This document shows positions 7,652-16,224 of a stretch of DNA of 49,988 nucleotides, one piece after another. The DNA is from Bacillota bacterium (lineage in GTDB: Bacteria; Bacillota; Negativicutes; Sporomusales; Sporomusaceae). The stretch is from positions 1 through 49,988 of the forward strand of contig JAEZVB010000048.1 of NCBI GenBank assembly GCA_023443285.1, in the 5' to 3' direction. A program made the translations under genes and the position numbers. The notes under the pieces are model-generated. The model was not told the DNA's origin. It searched no databases and saw nothing but the letters and a program-made list of their open reading frames with translations. How positions within the stretch are numbered: the first letter of the stretch is position 1; the number at the start of each line of letters is the position of its first letter.

Positions 7652-9816
7652 TTATTATCGCCTCCATCCTGCTTATAGGCTTGAGCTAAGAGTTCAATAA
7701 TGTGTAGGACTTTTTGGTTGCCCTTGGCGTGATTGATGCCATCTTTCATATGAACCATGCAGCCCGGGCAGCCGGTTACAACATAGTCGGCGTCTGTCGC
7801 CATTACTTGTTTGATTTTATCATCATTTATTTTGCGGGACAGGTTGTAGTAATACATGCTAAAACTGCCGCCAAATCCGCAGCAAGTATTAGGTTCTGCC
7901 ATTTCAACCAAATTCGCTCCTGGCACTGACTTGATAAGTTGCCTTGGTTCCTCTGTCACTTTCAGCCCACGTACCAAGTGGCAAGGATCATGGTAGGTCA
8001 CTTTGCAAGCCAATGCTCCTTTCGGGGGATCGATTTTTAACACATTGACAAGATAGGAGCTGACATCAATTACTTTTTCGGCCAACTTGGCAGCTTTCAC
8101 GCCCAAAACAGGATCATTCTCCAACAGACGGGGCCATTCATGTTTGGCTGTCGTTGCACAAGTCGGACAAACAAAGACTAAATGTTCAAACTCCTGGTCT
8201 GACAGCATAGTTACGTTTTTGCGAGCCATTTCCCGTGCATCTTGTTCATCCCCGCTTTGAATAGCCGGAATCCCACAGCAGGTTTCATTATCAAAGGTCT
8301 GCACCGATACCCCGGCATGCTCCAGAACGTCTAAGAGGTTTTCGCCTAAATCCGGCCGCACAAAGTTGACAACACAACCGGCAAAGAAGGCTGCTTTACG
8401 CTTGGTGATCCCCGTTTTTTTATTACGCTTCCGCACAATTTCGGGGAAGGTTTCGGATGCCAGCATTGGTACGAAGCGATCGGCAGGCATACCACAGCCG
8501 GCTGCTGGGAACCGAAGCTGGGCCATCCCTTCCCCTGTGTCTTTTAGACCCAGTCCTTGGAATGTCTTAGCGATTCGCAGCAAGCCCGGTAACTGATTCG
8601 CCGATAGTTTTTGGAATACCAGCTTTTTAGTGAAAGGCAGCCCTTGTTCCTTAGCAGCGCGGGCGCGAAGACGGGAGATCATCTTCGGGGTCTTCATCCC
8701 AACCGCACAAGCTTCTTCACACCGTTTACAGCCCATGCAGAGCGACAAGCCGGCCTCCTGCGCCTTTTCTAGATACTCTATCATGGCGGTAAAGACTGCA
8801 CCCCGGCCGCCAAGGTATTTATAACCGAATTTTTCCCCAATGGCAGAATATATTGGGCAGAAGTTTAAACAGCTGCCGCAATTTATGCAGTACAATGTTT
8901 CCGTGTAGCCCTCGCGAATAGCCTTGTCACGGCCAGCTCTAAGTAAAACCACATGTACTTCCTGCGGCCCTTGTGATGCACCCAGGAAGGAAAAATCCTC
9001 ATTATCGAACCGGCTGGGTCCAGATACTATAGAGATATATGTGCCAATATCCTGCCCGACACCAAATACTGCCGCACCTTTTATTACTGTCATGGCGTCC
9101 TGCAGCGTTGGTACGATTTTTTCTACGCCGGCAATCGCGAGATGAATCCGGGGCATACTTGTCACGGCTCTGATATTACCTTCATTTTCGGTAACTACGA
9201 TAGCCCCATTTTCAGCAACAATAGCATTAGCGCCAGATATCCCGACATCAGCTTGTTCTAAGTAGCTCCGCAGGCTTTTACGGGCCGCTGTAACCAATAC
9301 ATCCAATTCAGGTTCAAGCGATTGGCCTACCTCTCTGGTAAACAATTCTGCTACCCGCTCAATTGGGACATGAATAGCCGGTGCCAGCGAATGGCTGGCC
9401 ACACCGCCGTCTAACTGGTTTATTCGGTCTCCGAGATCTGTTTCGATTACCTTGACACCTTGTTCTTCCAGGTATTTCGTTACATTTATTTCCTTGCCGG
9501 CCATGGTTTTGGACTTAACCACCAACCCTTGGCCTACAACCTTGCCGATATAGGCCAGTGCTTCGTCGGTTGAATTGGCGACAAATACCTTGCAGCCTCT
9601 TGCCTCCATGACTTGGATAGCTTTGTCCAGAAGTTCGTCTAGATGCGCAATCGAGTATTCTTTGACTGCCCGCAGTTGGTCGCGTAATTGCGGAAAACGG
9701 ATCAACGCTTTTAACATGGCGGGCTTGATAACCCCCAGCGCCCTGTCGCGGCCTATGCGGCAGCTGTCGGCATGTAATCCGTCGGCAATCTTCTTTTTCA
9801 ATATATCGTTGGACAT
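7648..9816 (-). CDS. LUD / 4Fe-4S / CCG-domain fusion, lactate-type oxidoreductase iron-sulfur subunit (LutB-LutA-like)
   Basis: This 722-residue protein joins three modules normally split over LutB and LutA. Residues 60-300 form an LUD domain (GISGANAIVAENGAIVVTEN). Residues 310-375 carry two 4Fe-4S motifs (CINCGSCLNFC and CMGCKRCEEAC). The C-terminal half carries two CCG domains with ETCCGIPAIQSGD and NTCCGFGGSFS, which ligand non-cubane or 4Fe-4S clusters in GlcF/HdrB-type proteins. This suggests an electron-transfer subunit for oxidation of lactate or a similar hydroxyacid to pyruvate. The ATG at 9816 follows GGAGGAG; a GTG upstream lies in that ribosome-binding site. No FAD-binding subunit lies in the operon, so the flavoprotein partner must be elsewhere. 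Confidence 0.85.
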   Translation of the reverse strand: MSNDILKKKIADGLHADSCRIGRDRALGVIKPAMLKALIRFPQLRDQLRAVKEYSIAHLDELLDKAIQVMEARGCKVFVANSTDEALAYIGKVVGQGLVVKSKTMAGKEINVTKYLEEQGVKVIETDLGDRINQLDGGVASHSLAPAIHVPIERVAELFTREVGQSLEPELDVLVTAARKSLRSYLEQADVGISGANAIVAENGAIVVTENEGNIRAVTSMPRIHLAIAGVEKIVPTLQDAMTVIKGAAVFGVGQDIGTYISIVSGPSRFDNEDFSFLGASQGPQEVHVVLLRAGRDKAIREGYTETLYCINCGSCLNFCPIYSAIGEKFGYKYLGGRGAVFTAMIEYLEKAQEAGLSLCMGCKRCEEACAVGMKTPKMISRLRARAAKEQGLPFTKKLVFQKLSANQLPGLLRIAKTFQGLGLKDTGEGMAQLRFPAAGCGMPADRFVPMLASETFPEIVRKRNKKTGITKRKAAFFAGCVVNFVRPDLGENLLDVLEHAGVSVQTFDNETCCGIPAIQSGDEQDAREMARKNVTMLSDQEFEHLVFVCPTCATTAKHEWPRLLENDPVLGVKAAKLAEKVIDVSSYLVNVLKIDPPKGALACKVTYHDPCHLVRGLKVTEEPRQLIKSVPGANLVEMAEPNTCCGFGGSFSMYYYNLSRKINDDKIKQVMATDADYVVTGCPGCMVHMKDGINHAKGNQKVLHIIELLAQAYKQDGGDNK

Positions 9817-9858
9817 ACTTCTCCTCCTCACTAAGATTTAGAAAGATACGGTAAAAAA

Positions 9859-11151
9859 TTAAGCCGTAACTTTGCAATCTGGTTTTACTTTTGCGACAAT
9901 TTCCTGGTCAGGTTTGACTGCCAGCCAACAGATAACGCCAATTACCGAGGAACAGGCTGTGACTACGATAGCAGCTTGCCAGCCGTAGTTTGTAGCTATC
10001 CAGGCGGTTGCAACCGGCGCTACTACTCCGCCGATATTGCCCCAGAAGTTCATCCAACCAGATACCGTACCGCAGAACTTGCCGCCAATGTCCATTGACG
10101 CTGCCCAGGATGCATTAAATGTGAACCCGAGCGAACCTAACGAGATGGTTAGCCATAAAACATTCATGGTTGGATTGGAGGCAATGGCCGCCATATATAA
10201 TGCTGCTCCGGAAATAACCAGCCCAATTACCCCGAAGAAAGTACGAGCCGTGTGCTTGGACATCCCGGCGCCAATCAGCTTGTCGCTTACGTAACCGGTA
10301 AAGAAGGTTACAAGGCATAAGGCAGCCCACGGGAATGATGCGGCAATTCCCATTTTGGCCAGTGAGAACCCTTGTGCTTCCATCAGGTAGAGTGGTAACC
10401 AGGCCAAGAATACATACATGATATAGTCGGTTATAAAATATTGCAGTCCGATTGCCCAAAATTGTGTTGAAGTAATAAGGCTACTCCACGGGGCAATTTC
10501 TTTGGCTGCATTGGGATCAACTTTGGTCATGCCGCTTTCAATATGGTCGGCCTCAGCCTGGTTGACAAAAGGACTCTGACGTGGGTCATTTTTGGCAAAA
10601 AACCACCAGGCTAAAGCCAGTACCAGACCGCAGACCCCGAAGATTACAAATACCGAACGCCAGCCAAAAGCCAACATTAAGGCTACGGTTGCCGCCGGGC
10701 CAAACACCGGTCCAACAAATGCGCCACCAAGCATGAAAGAGGAAGCGGTTGCTTTTTCCGCCTTGTTAAACCAGCGATAGATAAAGTTGTTCATTGCCGG
10801 AAAGATCGGCCCTTCGCCTAAGCCAAATAAGCCCCGAATAATTGCAAATGATGTAAAACCTGAACCTAAGGCAGTGAGTGCAGTAAATATTGACCACCAG
10901 CTAACCGCTACTGTTGAAGCAATCCGTTGGCCAAAATATTCTGCCATCATACCACCAGGAACTTGCATTAAAGCATACCCAACAAAAAAAGCAGTCTGTA
11001 AAAATCCCATGTCCACTTTAGTAAAACCAAATTCTTGCATAATAGTCGGCGTAGCTACCGATAGATTGACCCGATCCATGTAGGATATAAAGGTAATTGA
11101 AAAAATAAGCATCGCCATAAACCATCGAAAGTTAGTTCTTTTCAAGTTCAT
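9859..11151 (-). CDS. MFS transporter, anion:cation symporter (ACS) family
   Basis: This 430-residue carrier has twelve predicted membrane segments. FISYMDRVNLSVATPTI in helix 1 and LFGLGEGPIFPAM in helix 4 are characteristic of the ACS family, which takes up organic anions such as hexuronates, galactonate and glucarate. It is the first gene of the operon with the two LUD proteins, so a 2-hydroxyacid such as lactate or glycolate is a reasonable substrate; this is inference. The ATG at 11151 abuts GAGGTGA very closely; the TTG two codons later would be better spaced and may be the real start. Confidence 0.8.
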   Translation of the reverse strand: MNLKRTNFRWFMAMLIFSITFISYMDRVNLSVATPTIMQEFGFTKVDMGFLQTAFFVGYALMQVPGGMMAEYFGQRIASTVAVSWWSIFTALTALGSGFTSFAIIRGLFGLGEGPIFPAMNNFIYRWFNKAEKATASSFMLGGAFVGPVFGPAATVALMLAFGWRSVFVIFGVCGLVLALAWWFFAKNDPRQSPFVNQAEADHIESGMTKVDPNAAKEIAPWSSLITSTQFWAIGLQYFITDYIMYVFLAWLPLYLMEAQGFSLAKMGIAASFPWAALCLVTFFTGYVSDKLIGAGMSKHTARTFFGVIGLVISGAALYMAAIASNPTMNVLWLTISLGSLGFTFNASWAASMDIGGKFCGTVSGWMNFWGNIGGVVAPVATAWIATNYGWQAAIVVTACSSVIGVICWLAVKPDQEIVAKVKPDCKVTA

Positions 11152-11549
11152 TCACCTCATTTAACCAATTTTAATAGCTAAACACCCGGGAAGAAGATGA
11201 TTCCTGGCTCACCCCCTCGCATTATGGATTTGGTTGGAGAACTGCTACGAACTAAGATTCGCTGATGTGCTTTAGTTAAGTACGAATATTCTGTATTTGA
11301 TAATTGCGACAGTCCACCAACAAACAAGGTTACAGCTATAGGCATATCTTCAAACCGCTTGAACAGCAGTACCTTGTATTACGCCATCTTACTACATAAA
11401 ACGTTATTTGTATGACTGGTCTGATGAGTTGGGGATAAATAAGCTCCAAGTTGTCATATGAGAACTTGGGTGTGTATCATATATGACTGGTCTGATGACT
11501 TGGGCCTCTTTAAGAACTCCAAGTATCATGTAAAACTTGGAGTTCTGAT
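11152..11549. promoter_or_regulatory. Control region of the MFS-LUD operon with duplicated TGGTCTGATGA sites
   Basis: No gene is seen in these 398 bases. A block of about 60 bases is tandemly duplicated: ATGACTGGTCTGATGA occurs at 11412-11427 and again at 11483-11498, each followed by TTGGG and a CTCCAAG/CTTGG pair. A variant, CTGGTATGATG, lies at 12338-12348 upstream of the GntR gene. TGGT followed three bases later by an A/T-rich half site resembles the TGGTNNNACCA class of FadR-type operators, so these are proposed binding sites for the adjacent GntR protein. They stand 265-340 bases upstream of the transporter start. Confidence 0.5.
11513..11546 (-). terminator. Hairpin following the GntR gene
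   Basis: AGAACTCCAAGT and ACTTGGAGTTCT form a perfect 12-bp stem with a 10-base loop, three bases beyond the GntR stop codon. It is built from the second copy of the duplicated block; the U-run is weak. Confidence 0.55.
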
Positions 11550-12293
11550 TTAATTGCTGTTATTGGGAAAAAAGTTTTTGCCAGCGAAGTTCTTAAACCA
11601 TTCTTCTACCTGAATAATATGTGCTTTCATGGCAAGCTCGGCGGCTACAGGATCATGGTTTCTTAGGGCGGTAATTATATCTTCATGTGCAAAAACTACC
11701 TTTTGCGGAGTTTCCGGTACTTCGTATAATAATTCTATAAAGCCCTCAAACATAGTGATAATGGGATAGATCATAATTACGAATACTGGATTGCCAGTAC
11801 ACTCGGCCAAACAACTATGAAAGTTCTGGTCGGCTCGCAGGTACCTTTCTGGAAAGTCCAGGTATTTAACCATATCCTGGTAATTTTGTTCGAGTATTTT
11901 CAATTGCTCGTCTTTGATATTAACGCTGGCGATTTTAGCAATCGTTGGCTCCAGGATCATCCTGGCCTGCATTAAGTTATCTAAGGTTACTGCTCCATCT
12001 TTCAGCAGCCGCTGGAATGGTTCAACAACAGTGCTTATCCCTGGTTTTCTGGCATATACCCCTTTACCTTGAATAATAGTGATAAGTCCCTGAGACTCAA
12101 GAACCCGCAGCGCCTCCCGTAATACAGACCGGCTAACCCCTAACTGTTCGACAAGTTCACGCTCGGAAGGCAGCTTTTCCCCGGCGCTGATAGTGCCGCC
12201 GTCGATAAGTTTCGTTAGGCTTTCAACAGTTTGATCGAACATATTGGCGCGTGTTAATCCTGCGCGGGTGCTTAACAAATTAAATCGATCCAA
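11550..12293 (-). CDS. GntR family transcriptional regulator, FadR subfamily (LldR/LutR-like)
   Basis: This is a 247-residue regulator. The winged helix-turn-helix is at the N-terminus (GEKLPSERELVEQLGVSRSV then LREALRVLESQGLI), and an all-helical FCD domain follows with conserved DQNFH and H residues that bind metal and a carboxylate effector. FadR-type regulators of this group commonly control lactate, glycolate or sugar-acid genes. It lies upstream of the LUD operon on the same strand with a hairpin between, and probably represses it and itself through the TGGT sites described. The TTG at 12293 is preferred because AGAAGGGAG sits seven bases upstream; longer starts place that site inside the gene. 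Confidence 0.85.
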   Translation of the reverse strand: MDRFNLLSTRAGLTRANMFDQTVESLTKLIDGGTISAGEKLPSERELVEQLGVSRSVLREALRVLESQGLITIIQGKGVYARKPGISTVVEPFQRLLKDGAVTLDNLMQARMILEPTIAKIASVNIKDEQLKILEQNYQDMVKYLDFPERYLRADQNFHSCLAECTGNPVFVIMIYPIITMFEGFIELLYEVPETPQKVVFAHEDIITALRNHDPVAAELAMKAHIIQVEEWFKNFAGKNFFPNNSN

Positions 12294-12338
12294 TGCAATC
12301 TCCCTTCTACGTCTCGGCAAAGATATTACTAATATTAC

Positions 12339-12348
12339 TGGTATGATG
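12339..12348. promoter_or_regulatory. Putative GntR autoregulatory site
   Basis: TGGTATGATG, 45 bases upstream of the GntR start codon, differs at one position from the core TGGTCTGATG present twice in front of the transporter operon. It is supported by similarity and position only. Confidence 0.4.
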
Positions 12349-12397
12349 TGTTAAAGCAAATTACACCTGGGTGATGCTTAAAAAGCAATAGTTATTT

Positions 12398-12462
12398 CAA
12401 TAGTGAGAAAAATTATTATTTTCTCACTATTGATTTTAAATATATTGACAAAGAATGTCAAT
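12398..12462. repeat. Two inverted repeats in the gntR-panC intergenic region
   Basis: CAATAGTGAGAAAA (12398-12411) and TTTTCTCACTATTG (12419-12432) form a perfect 14-bp stem with a 7-base loop. Immediately after, ATTGACA (12444-12450) and TGTCAAT (12456-12462) form a second perfect repeat. The AT-rich stretch from 12294 to 12730 otherwise shows no convincing gene. The repeats could be operator sites or a terminator for antisense transcription. Confidence 0.45.
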
Positions 12463-12730
12463 CCCTTTTTCCAAATTAGGACAAAATACCTAGATGCACT
12501 TTCCAGAGAGCCAACTCGCGAAAAAAATGTATTAATCTGGAAGGAGTTTTGTACTTTAGGCAGAAGAAATATATTACCGCAAAATTGGATGAGTGACTGG
12601 AGGAAAAGCGTCACCTAATTTATTTTGTGAAAGCATGACGACAGATGATACTTATATGGTCATACTGTCAAACTGCTATATTATTAAAGGGTAAATAAAA
12701 TAACTTTTCAAAATACCGCTTGGATCTTAT

Positions 12731-12807
12731 ACGGACTTAGACGGGTAATGCACAATGGGTGTAGTATGCCTTCTTGTCTGTATTTGTGCGGGCAAGAAGG
12801 TTTTTTT
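12731..12807 (+). promoter_or_regulatory. Structured attenuator leader of panC (possible pan-motif RNA)
   Basis: Directly upstream of panC, CCTTCTTG (12769-12776) pairs with CAAGAAGG (12793-12800), followed by seven T: a textbook terminator inside the leader. A competing hairpin at 12744-12770 (GGTAATGCAC with GTGTAGTATGCC, bulged adenosines) uses the same CC bases. ACGGAC (12731-12736) can pair with GTCTGT (12776-12781). Mutually exclusive folds plus a terminator in front of panC resemble the known pan-motif RNA that precedes pantothenate genes in Firmicutes. I recognise the arrangement, not the exact consensus. Confidence 0.5.
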
Positions 12808-12832
12808 ATTTCCCATATTTGGGAGGATAAGA

Positions 12833-13702
12833 ATGACTAAAGTAATGGAATGTATTGATGAAGTTCGCGCCCTAGTTATCGAGGCTAAGAAGGCAGGCAA
12901 GGTAATAGGTTTTGTTCCTACGATGGGAGCGCTTCACGAAGGACACCTGACACTAATGCAGGAAGCCAAAAAACAATGCGATGTAGTCATTGTCAGCATC
13001 TTTATAAACCCGACACAGTTTGGACCAAATGAGGATTTGGACGCATATCCGAGAACTTGGGCCGATGATTTGAAAGCATGCGATTTAGTTGGGGCTGATG
13101 TAGTATTTCATCCACAGGTACGAGAGATGTATCCAGATGGTTGGGGTACATGGGTAGAAGTAGAGAGAGTAACTGAAATTTTATGCGGCAAATCCCGGCC
13201 AACTCACTTTCGCGGTGTGGCAACGGTAGTAATTAAACTGCTAAATATAGTACAGCCAGATAAAGCTTTCTTTGGTCAAAAGGATGCTCAGCAGGTGGTT
13301 GTAATAAAAAAGATGGTGCGTGACTTAAATATGCCATATGAGATTGTGATGGTTCCCATTGTTCGTGATCCAGACGGGTTGGCTAAAAGCTCACGTAACG
13401 TATACCTAAGCGCCGAACAACGCCAGGCCGCTTTAGTGCTGTATCGGAGTTTGTGTAGAGCAAAAGAGCTGACTGATTCCGGCGAACGTGATATTAAAAG
13501 GATAAAGGCAGTTGTCATGGATTACATACAATCCGAGTCTTTGGCAAACGTGGATTATGTTGAAATTTACTCTTTGCCTGAACTGGCGGAAATAGAATCT
13601 TTAGAGCAAGAGGCACTACTTGCAGTTGCCGTTAAATTCGGATCTACCAGATTAATAGATAATGTAATATTAAAGCCAAACCGTAGTAGGAGGTACCAGT
13701 AG
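12833..13702 (+). CDS. panC: Pantothenate synthetase (pantoate--beta-alanine ligase)
   Basis: PanC joins D-pantoate and beta-alanine using ATP, the last step of vitamin B5 synthesis. This 289-residue protein has normal length and the family motifs: the HIGH-like PTMGALHEGHLTLM at residues 30-43, INPTQFGPNEDLDAYPR for pantoate binding, FFGQKDAQQ, and LAKSSRNVYLS, the KMSKS-like loop. The ATG at 12833 follows GGGAGGA; an upstream in-frame ATG lies in the leader terminator and is not used. The TAG stop directly abuts the panD start, so the two are co-translated. No panB lies in the window. Confidence 0.95.
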   Translation: MTKVMECIDEVRALVIEAKKAGKVIGFVPTMGALHEGHLTLMQEAKKQCDVVIVSIFINPTQFGPNEDLDAYPRTWADDLKACDLVGADVVFHPQVREMYPDGWGTWVEVERVTEILCGKSRPTHFRGVATVVIKLLNIVQPDKAFFGQKDAQQVVVIKKMVRDLNMPYEIVMVPIVRDPDGLAKSSRNVYLSAEQRQAALVLYRSLCRAKELTDSGERDIKRIKAVVMDYIQSESLANVDYVEIYSLPELAEIESLEQEALLAVAVKFGSTRLIDNVILKPNRSRRYQ

Positions 13703-14086
13703 ATGTTTCTCACAATGATGAAGTCGAAGATCCACCGTGCAACGGTTACTGAGGCTAACTTGAACTATGTAGGGAGCATTACCATTGATGCGGCGTTAAT
13801 GCGTGCTGCGCGTATTTTACCGGGAGAAAAGGTGCAGGTTGTTAACAATAATAATGGAGCAAGATGGGAGACTTATACCATAGAGGGCGAGGAAAACTCT
13901 GGAATAATTTGTCTAAATGGGGCGGCAGCCAGGCTGGTACAGCCGGGAGATACGGTGATCATTATTGCATACGCTTTGTTACATGCACAGGAAGCCGAGC
14001 ATTTTAAACCTGTGGTGGTCATGGTTGAACAAAATAATCGCATTGTTGAACAGAGGGATTGTGAACTGCATGGGCAAGTTAGTTAG
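13703..14086 (+). CDS. panD: Aspartate 1-decarboxylase proenzyme
   Basis: PanD converts L-aspartate to beta-alanine, the second substrate of PanC. The 127-residue proenzyme shows the self-cleavage site Gly24-Ser25 in NYVGSITID, whose serine becomes the catalytic pyruvoyl group. Other conserved segments are KSKIHRATVTEANLNY, the GARWETY region, the NGAAARLVQPGD turn and IIAYA. The ATG immediately follows the panC stop; its ribosome-binding site AGGAGG lies inside the last panC codons. The 3' end overlaps the next gene by 17 bases. Confidence 0.95.
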   Translation: MFLTMMKSKIHRATVTEANLNYVGSITIDAALMRAARILPGEKVQVVNNNNGARWETYTIEGEENSGIICLNGAAARLVQPGDTVIIIAYALLHAQEAEHFKPVVVMVEQNNRIVEQRDCELHGQVS

Positions 14087-15050
14087 TGTGTCACGAATAG
14101 TTACCCAATATGTTTCATTATGGGTGATTTTAGGTTCGCTAGCTGCATTCTTTTATCCAGCAGTGTTCAAACAGTTCAGTCAAAGTATTGCGTATCTACT
14201 TGGCATGATTATGTTGGGAATGGGTTTAACCTTGACACCTGCTGATTTTAAGTTGGTCATGGGAAGACCACGCGATATTTTCTATGGTATAATGCTGCGA
14301 TACCTTATTATGCCCATTACGGCTTGGTGTGTTGCTAAGATAATTGGATTACCGCCAGAATTAGCGGCAGGATTAATTTTAGTCGGCTGTTGTCCAAGTG
14401 GTACAGCTTCTAACGTTATGACATTCATTGCTAAGGGTGACACGGCACTTGCTGTATCTGTCTCTAGTCTAAATACGCTACTGGCGCCGATATTAACCCC
14501 GGCTATTTTTCTTTTACTAGGTGGAGATATTCTTCCAGTGAACGCTTCCGCGCTCTTTATGGATATCGTTAAAATAGTTATCGTGCCAATCATATTAGGA
14601 GTATCTCTTAGAATGGCTGCGGCTAAATATGTAGTAGCTATACAACCTTTGATTCCAGCCATTTCTGTATTATTGATCGTACTTACTATTGGGGTTGTTG
14701 TTGCATTAAATGGAGACAAGATTAGTAGCGTCGCGTTTATTGCGCTATTGGCTGTTATTATGCACAATTTGCTTGGTCTGGGCTTAGGCTACGGTGTGTC
14801 TCGAACCTTGGGAGTGAGTGAGATAAAAGCAAGGGCGATAGCCTTTGAGGTCGGAGTTGAAAATTCTGGCCTTGCTGTAGCGCTGGCATTAGCGCATTTA
14901 GATCCGATTGCTGCAATCCCGGGGGCTATTTTTAGTGTCTGGCATAATCTGAGTGGTAGCGCTCTTGCTACATACTGGGTAAAAAAGGATTTGTCTAGAC
15001 GTAGAGAAAGCTGTGAAGAAAGGCAAGGGGACGTCAGACCAATGTCGTAG
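14070..15050 (+). CDS. BASS family (bile acid:Na+ symporter-like) transporter, PanS-like candidate
   Basis: This 326-residue integral membrane protein has about nine to ten hydrophobic helices. GMGLTLTPADFKLV, GLILVGCCPSGTASNVMTFI and VGVENSGLAVALA are conserved BASS family motifs; the helix-breaking GxxxSN segment and ENSGLA belong to the substrate/Na+ sites. Members carry bile acids, keto acids and pyruvate, and PanS of Salmonella carries ketopantoate. The start inside panD and the absence of any other promoter strongly suggest a pantoate, ketopantoate or pantothenate role here; this is context inference. The ATG at 14070 has GAGGGA upstream; a GTG at 14088 is an alternative. Confidence 0.75.
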   Translation: MGKLVSVSRIVTQYVSLWVILGSLAAFFYPAVFKQFSQSIAYLLGMIMLGMGLTLTPADFKLVMGRPRDIFYGIMLRYLIMPITAWCVAKIIGLPPELAAGLILVGCCPSGTASNVMTFIAKGDTALAVSVSSLNTLLAPILTPAIFLLLGGDILPVNASALFMDIVKIVIVPIILGVSLRMAAAKYVVAIQPLIPAISVLLIVLTIGVVVALNGDKISSVAFIALLAVIMHNLLGLGLGYGVSRTLGVSEIKARAIAFEVGVENSGLAVALALAHLDPIAAIPGAIFSVWHNLSGSALATYWVKKDLSRRRESCEERQGDVRPMS

Positions 15051-15077
15051 GACAAGGGCGGCAGGTTTGGCGTAAAA

Positions 15078-15121
15078 AATAAGCTCCGCACCAGTCTTAA
15101 ACAGGCTGAGCGGAGCTTATT
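15078..15121. terminator. Bidirectional terminator between the pan operon and rsgA
   Basis: AATAAGCTCCGC pairs with GCGGAGCTTATT, flanked by A-rich sequence on the left and T-rich on the right. It lies between convergent genes and can serve both. Confidence 0.75.
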
Positions 15122-15135
15122 ATTGTTATAGGATA

Positions 15136-16224
15136 TTAAAACCCTTGCCTTTTGTTATTTTTCTCTTTGGCGAACTTTCGTGCATTTTTTATTCCGCCTA
15201 TTTCTGCGAACATGATAGAAAGCTTTTCGGCCTCAATCTGTTTAGAATTTAAGCCCTCATACTTAGCCTCTTTTTTTAGCTTTACATAATTCGCAAGCCG
15301 TTCGTTAGTCAATAAGCCATTGGTTATGGCCTTCTGTACCGCACAGTTAGGCTCACTCGTATGAGTGCAATCATGAAATTTGCATTTTGTTGAGAGTTCA
15401 TCAATATCAGCAAAAGTTTTGGAGAGGTCAGCACCCTCAATCCCAAGTTCTCTCATCCCTGGGGTGTCAATAACGATACCACCGTTTGGCAGGACAATGA
15501 GTTCTCGTCTGGTAGTCGTATGTCGGCCTTTATCATCATTTCTTATTGTTTGCGTGGCAAGGGTGTCTTCAGCTATGAGCCTGTTGATCAAGGTTGATTT
15601 TCCAACACCAGAGGAGCCGATAAATGCAATGGTTTTGCCACTTGCAATATAATTGTTGACAGATAAGAATCCATCCTCGCTCATACTGGACGTAATAAGC
15701 ACATCAACACCACAGGCAACAGTATTAAGTTCTGCCATCTTTTGGGTGAGATTATCACATAAGTCAGCCTTCGTAAGTACGATAACCGGAATTGCCCGAC
15801 TATCCCAGGCAACACCAAGATAGCGCTCTAACCTACGAAGATTAAAATCATTATTAAGCGACATACAGATAAAAACCGTATCAATATTGGAAGCTACCAC
15901 TTGCTCATCATTCGATGTTCCTGCAGCCTTTCGGATAAAGGCGCTTTTTCTTGTCAGAACGTGGTGAATAATTGCATTTCCACCGATATCATCATTTCGG
16001 TCAAGCATAACGAAGTCACCAACTGCAGGGTAATCTGATAAGGTTTTGATGCCAAAACGCAACTTTCCGGAAATTGTTGCTGTTAACTCACCATTTTCTG
16101 TTATGACCTTGTATAGGTCTTTGGATTGGGAAATTACTCGTCCCACATAAAGACTGGCATATAATGTAGACTCAGTAATAAATTGTTGGCTGAGTCCTAA
16201 ATGACTCATATCTATCTTACTCAA
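15136..16224 (-). CDS. rsgA: Ribosome small-subunit-dependent GTPase A (30S maturation factor)
   Basis: RsgA is a circularly permuted GTPase that checks late 30S subunit assembly. This 362-residue protein has an OB-fold N-terminus, then G4 (VLTKADLC), G1 (GSSGVGKSTLIN) and G3 (DTPGMRELG) in permuted order, and a zinc knuckle with CKFHDCTHTSEPNC. Length is normal to slightly long. The TTG at 16224 is taken as start because GGAGG ends eight bases before it; the longer reading frame would begin within that ribosome-binding site. The site itself is buried in a hairpin that can be opened by an upstream sequence, so translation may be controlled. Confidence 0.85.
   Translation of the reverse strand: MSKIDMSHLGLSQQFITESTLYASLYVGRVISQSKDLYKVITENGELTATISGKLRFGIKTLSDYPAVGDFVMLDRNDDIGGNAIIHHVLTRKSAFIRKAAGTSNDEQVVASNIDTVFICMSLNNDFNLRRLERYLGVAWDSRAIPVIVLTKADLCDNLTQKMAELNTVACGVDVLITSSMSEDGFLSVNNYIASGKTIAFIGSSGVGKSTLINRLIAEDTLATQTIRNDDKGRHTTTRRELIVLPNGGIVIDTPGMRELGIEGADLSKTFADIDELSTKCKFHDCTHTSEPNCAVQKAITNGLLTNERLANYVKLKKEAKYEGLNSKQIEAEKLSIMFAEIGGIKNARKFAKEKNNKRQGF

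Noticed and set aside
9515..9877. 120-residue minus-strand ORF
   Set aside because: It overlaps the LUD fusion gene in another frame and has arginine-rich shadow composition.
12403..12618. 71-residue ORF between gntR and panC
   Set aside because: No ribosome-binding site, it begins inside an inverted repeat, and the AT-rich composition looks non-coding.
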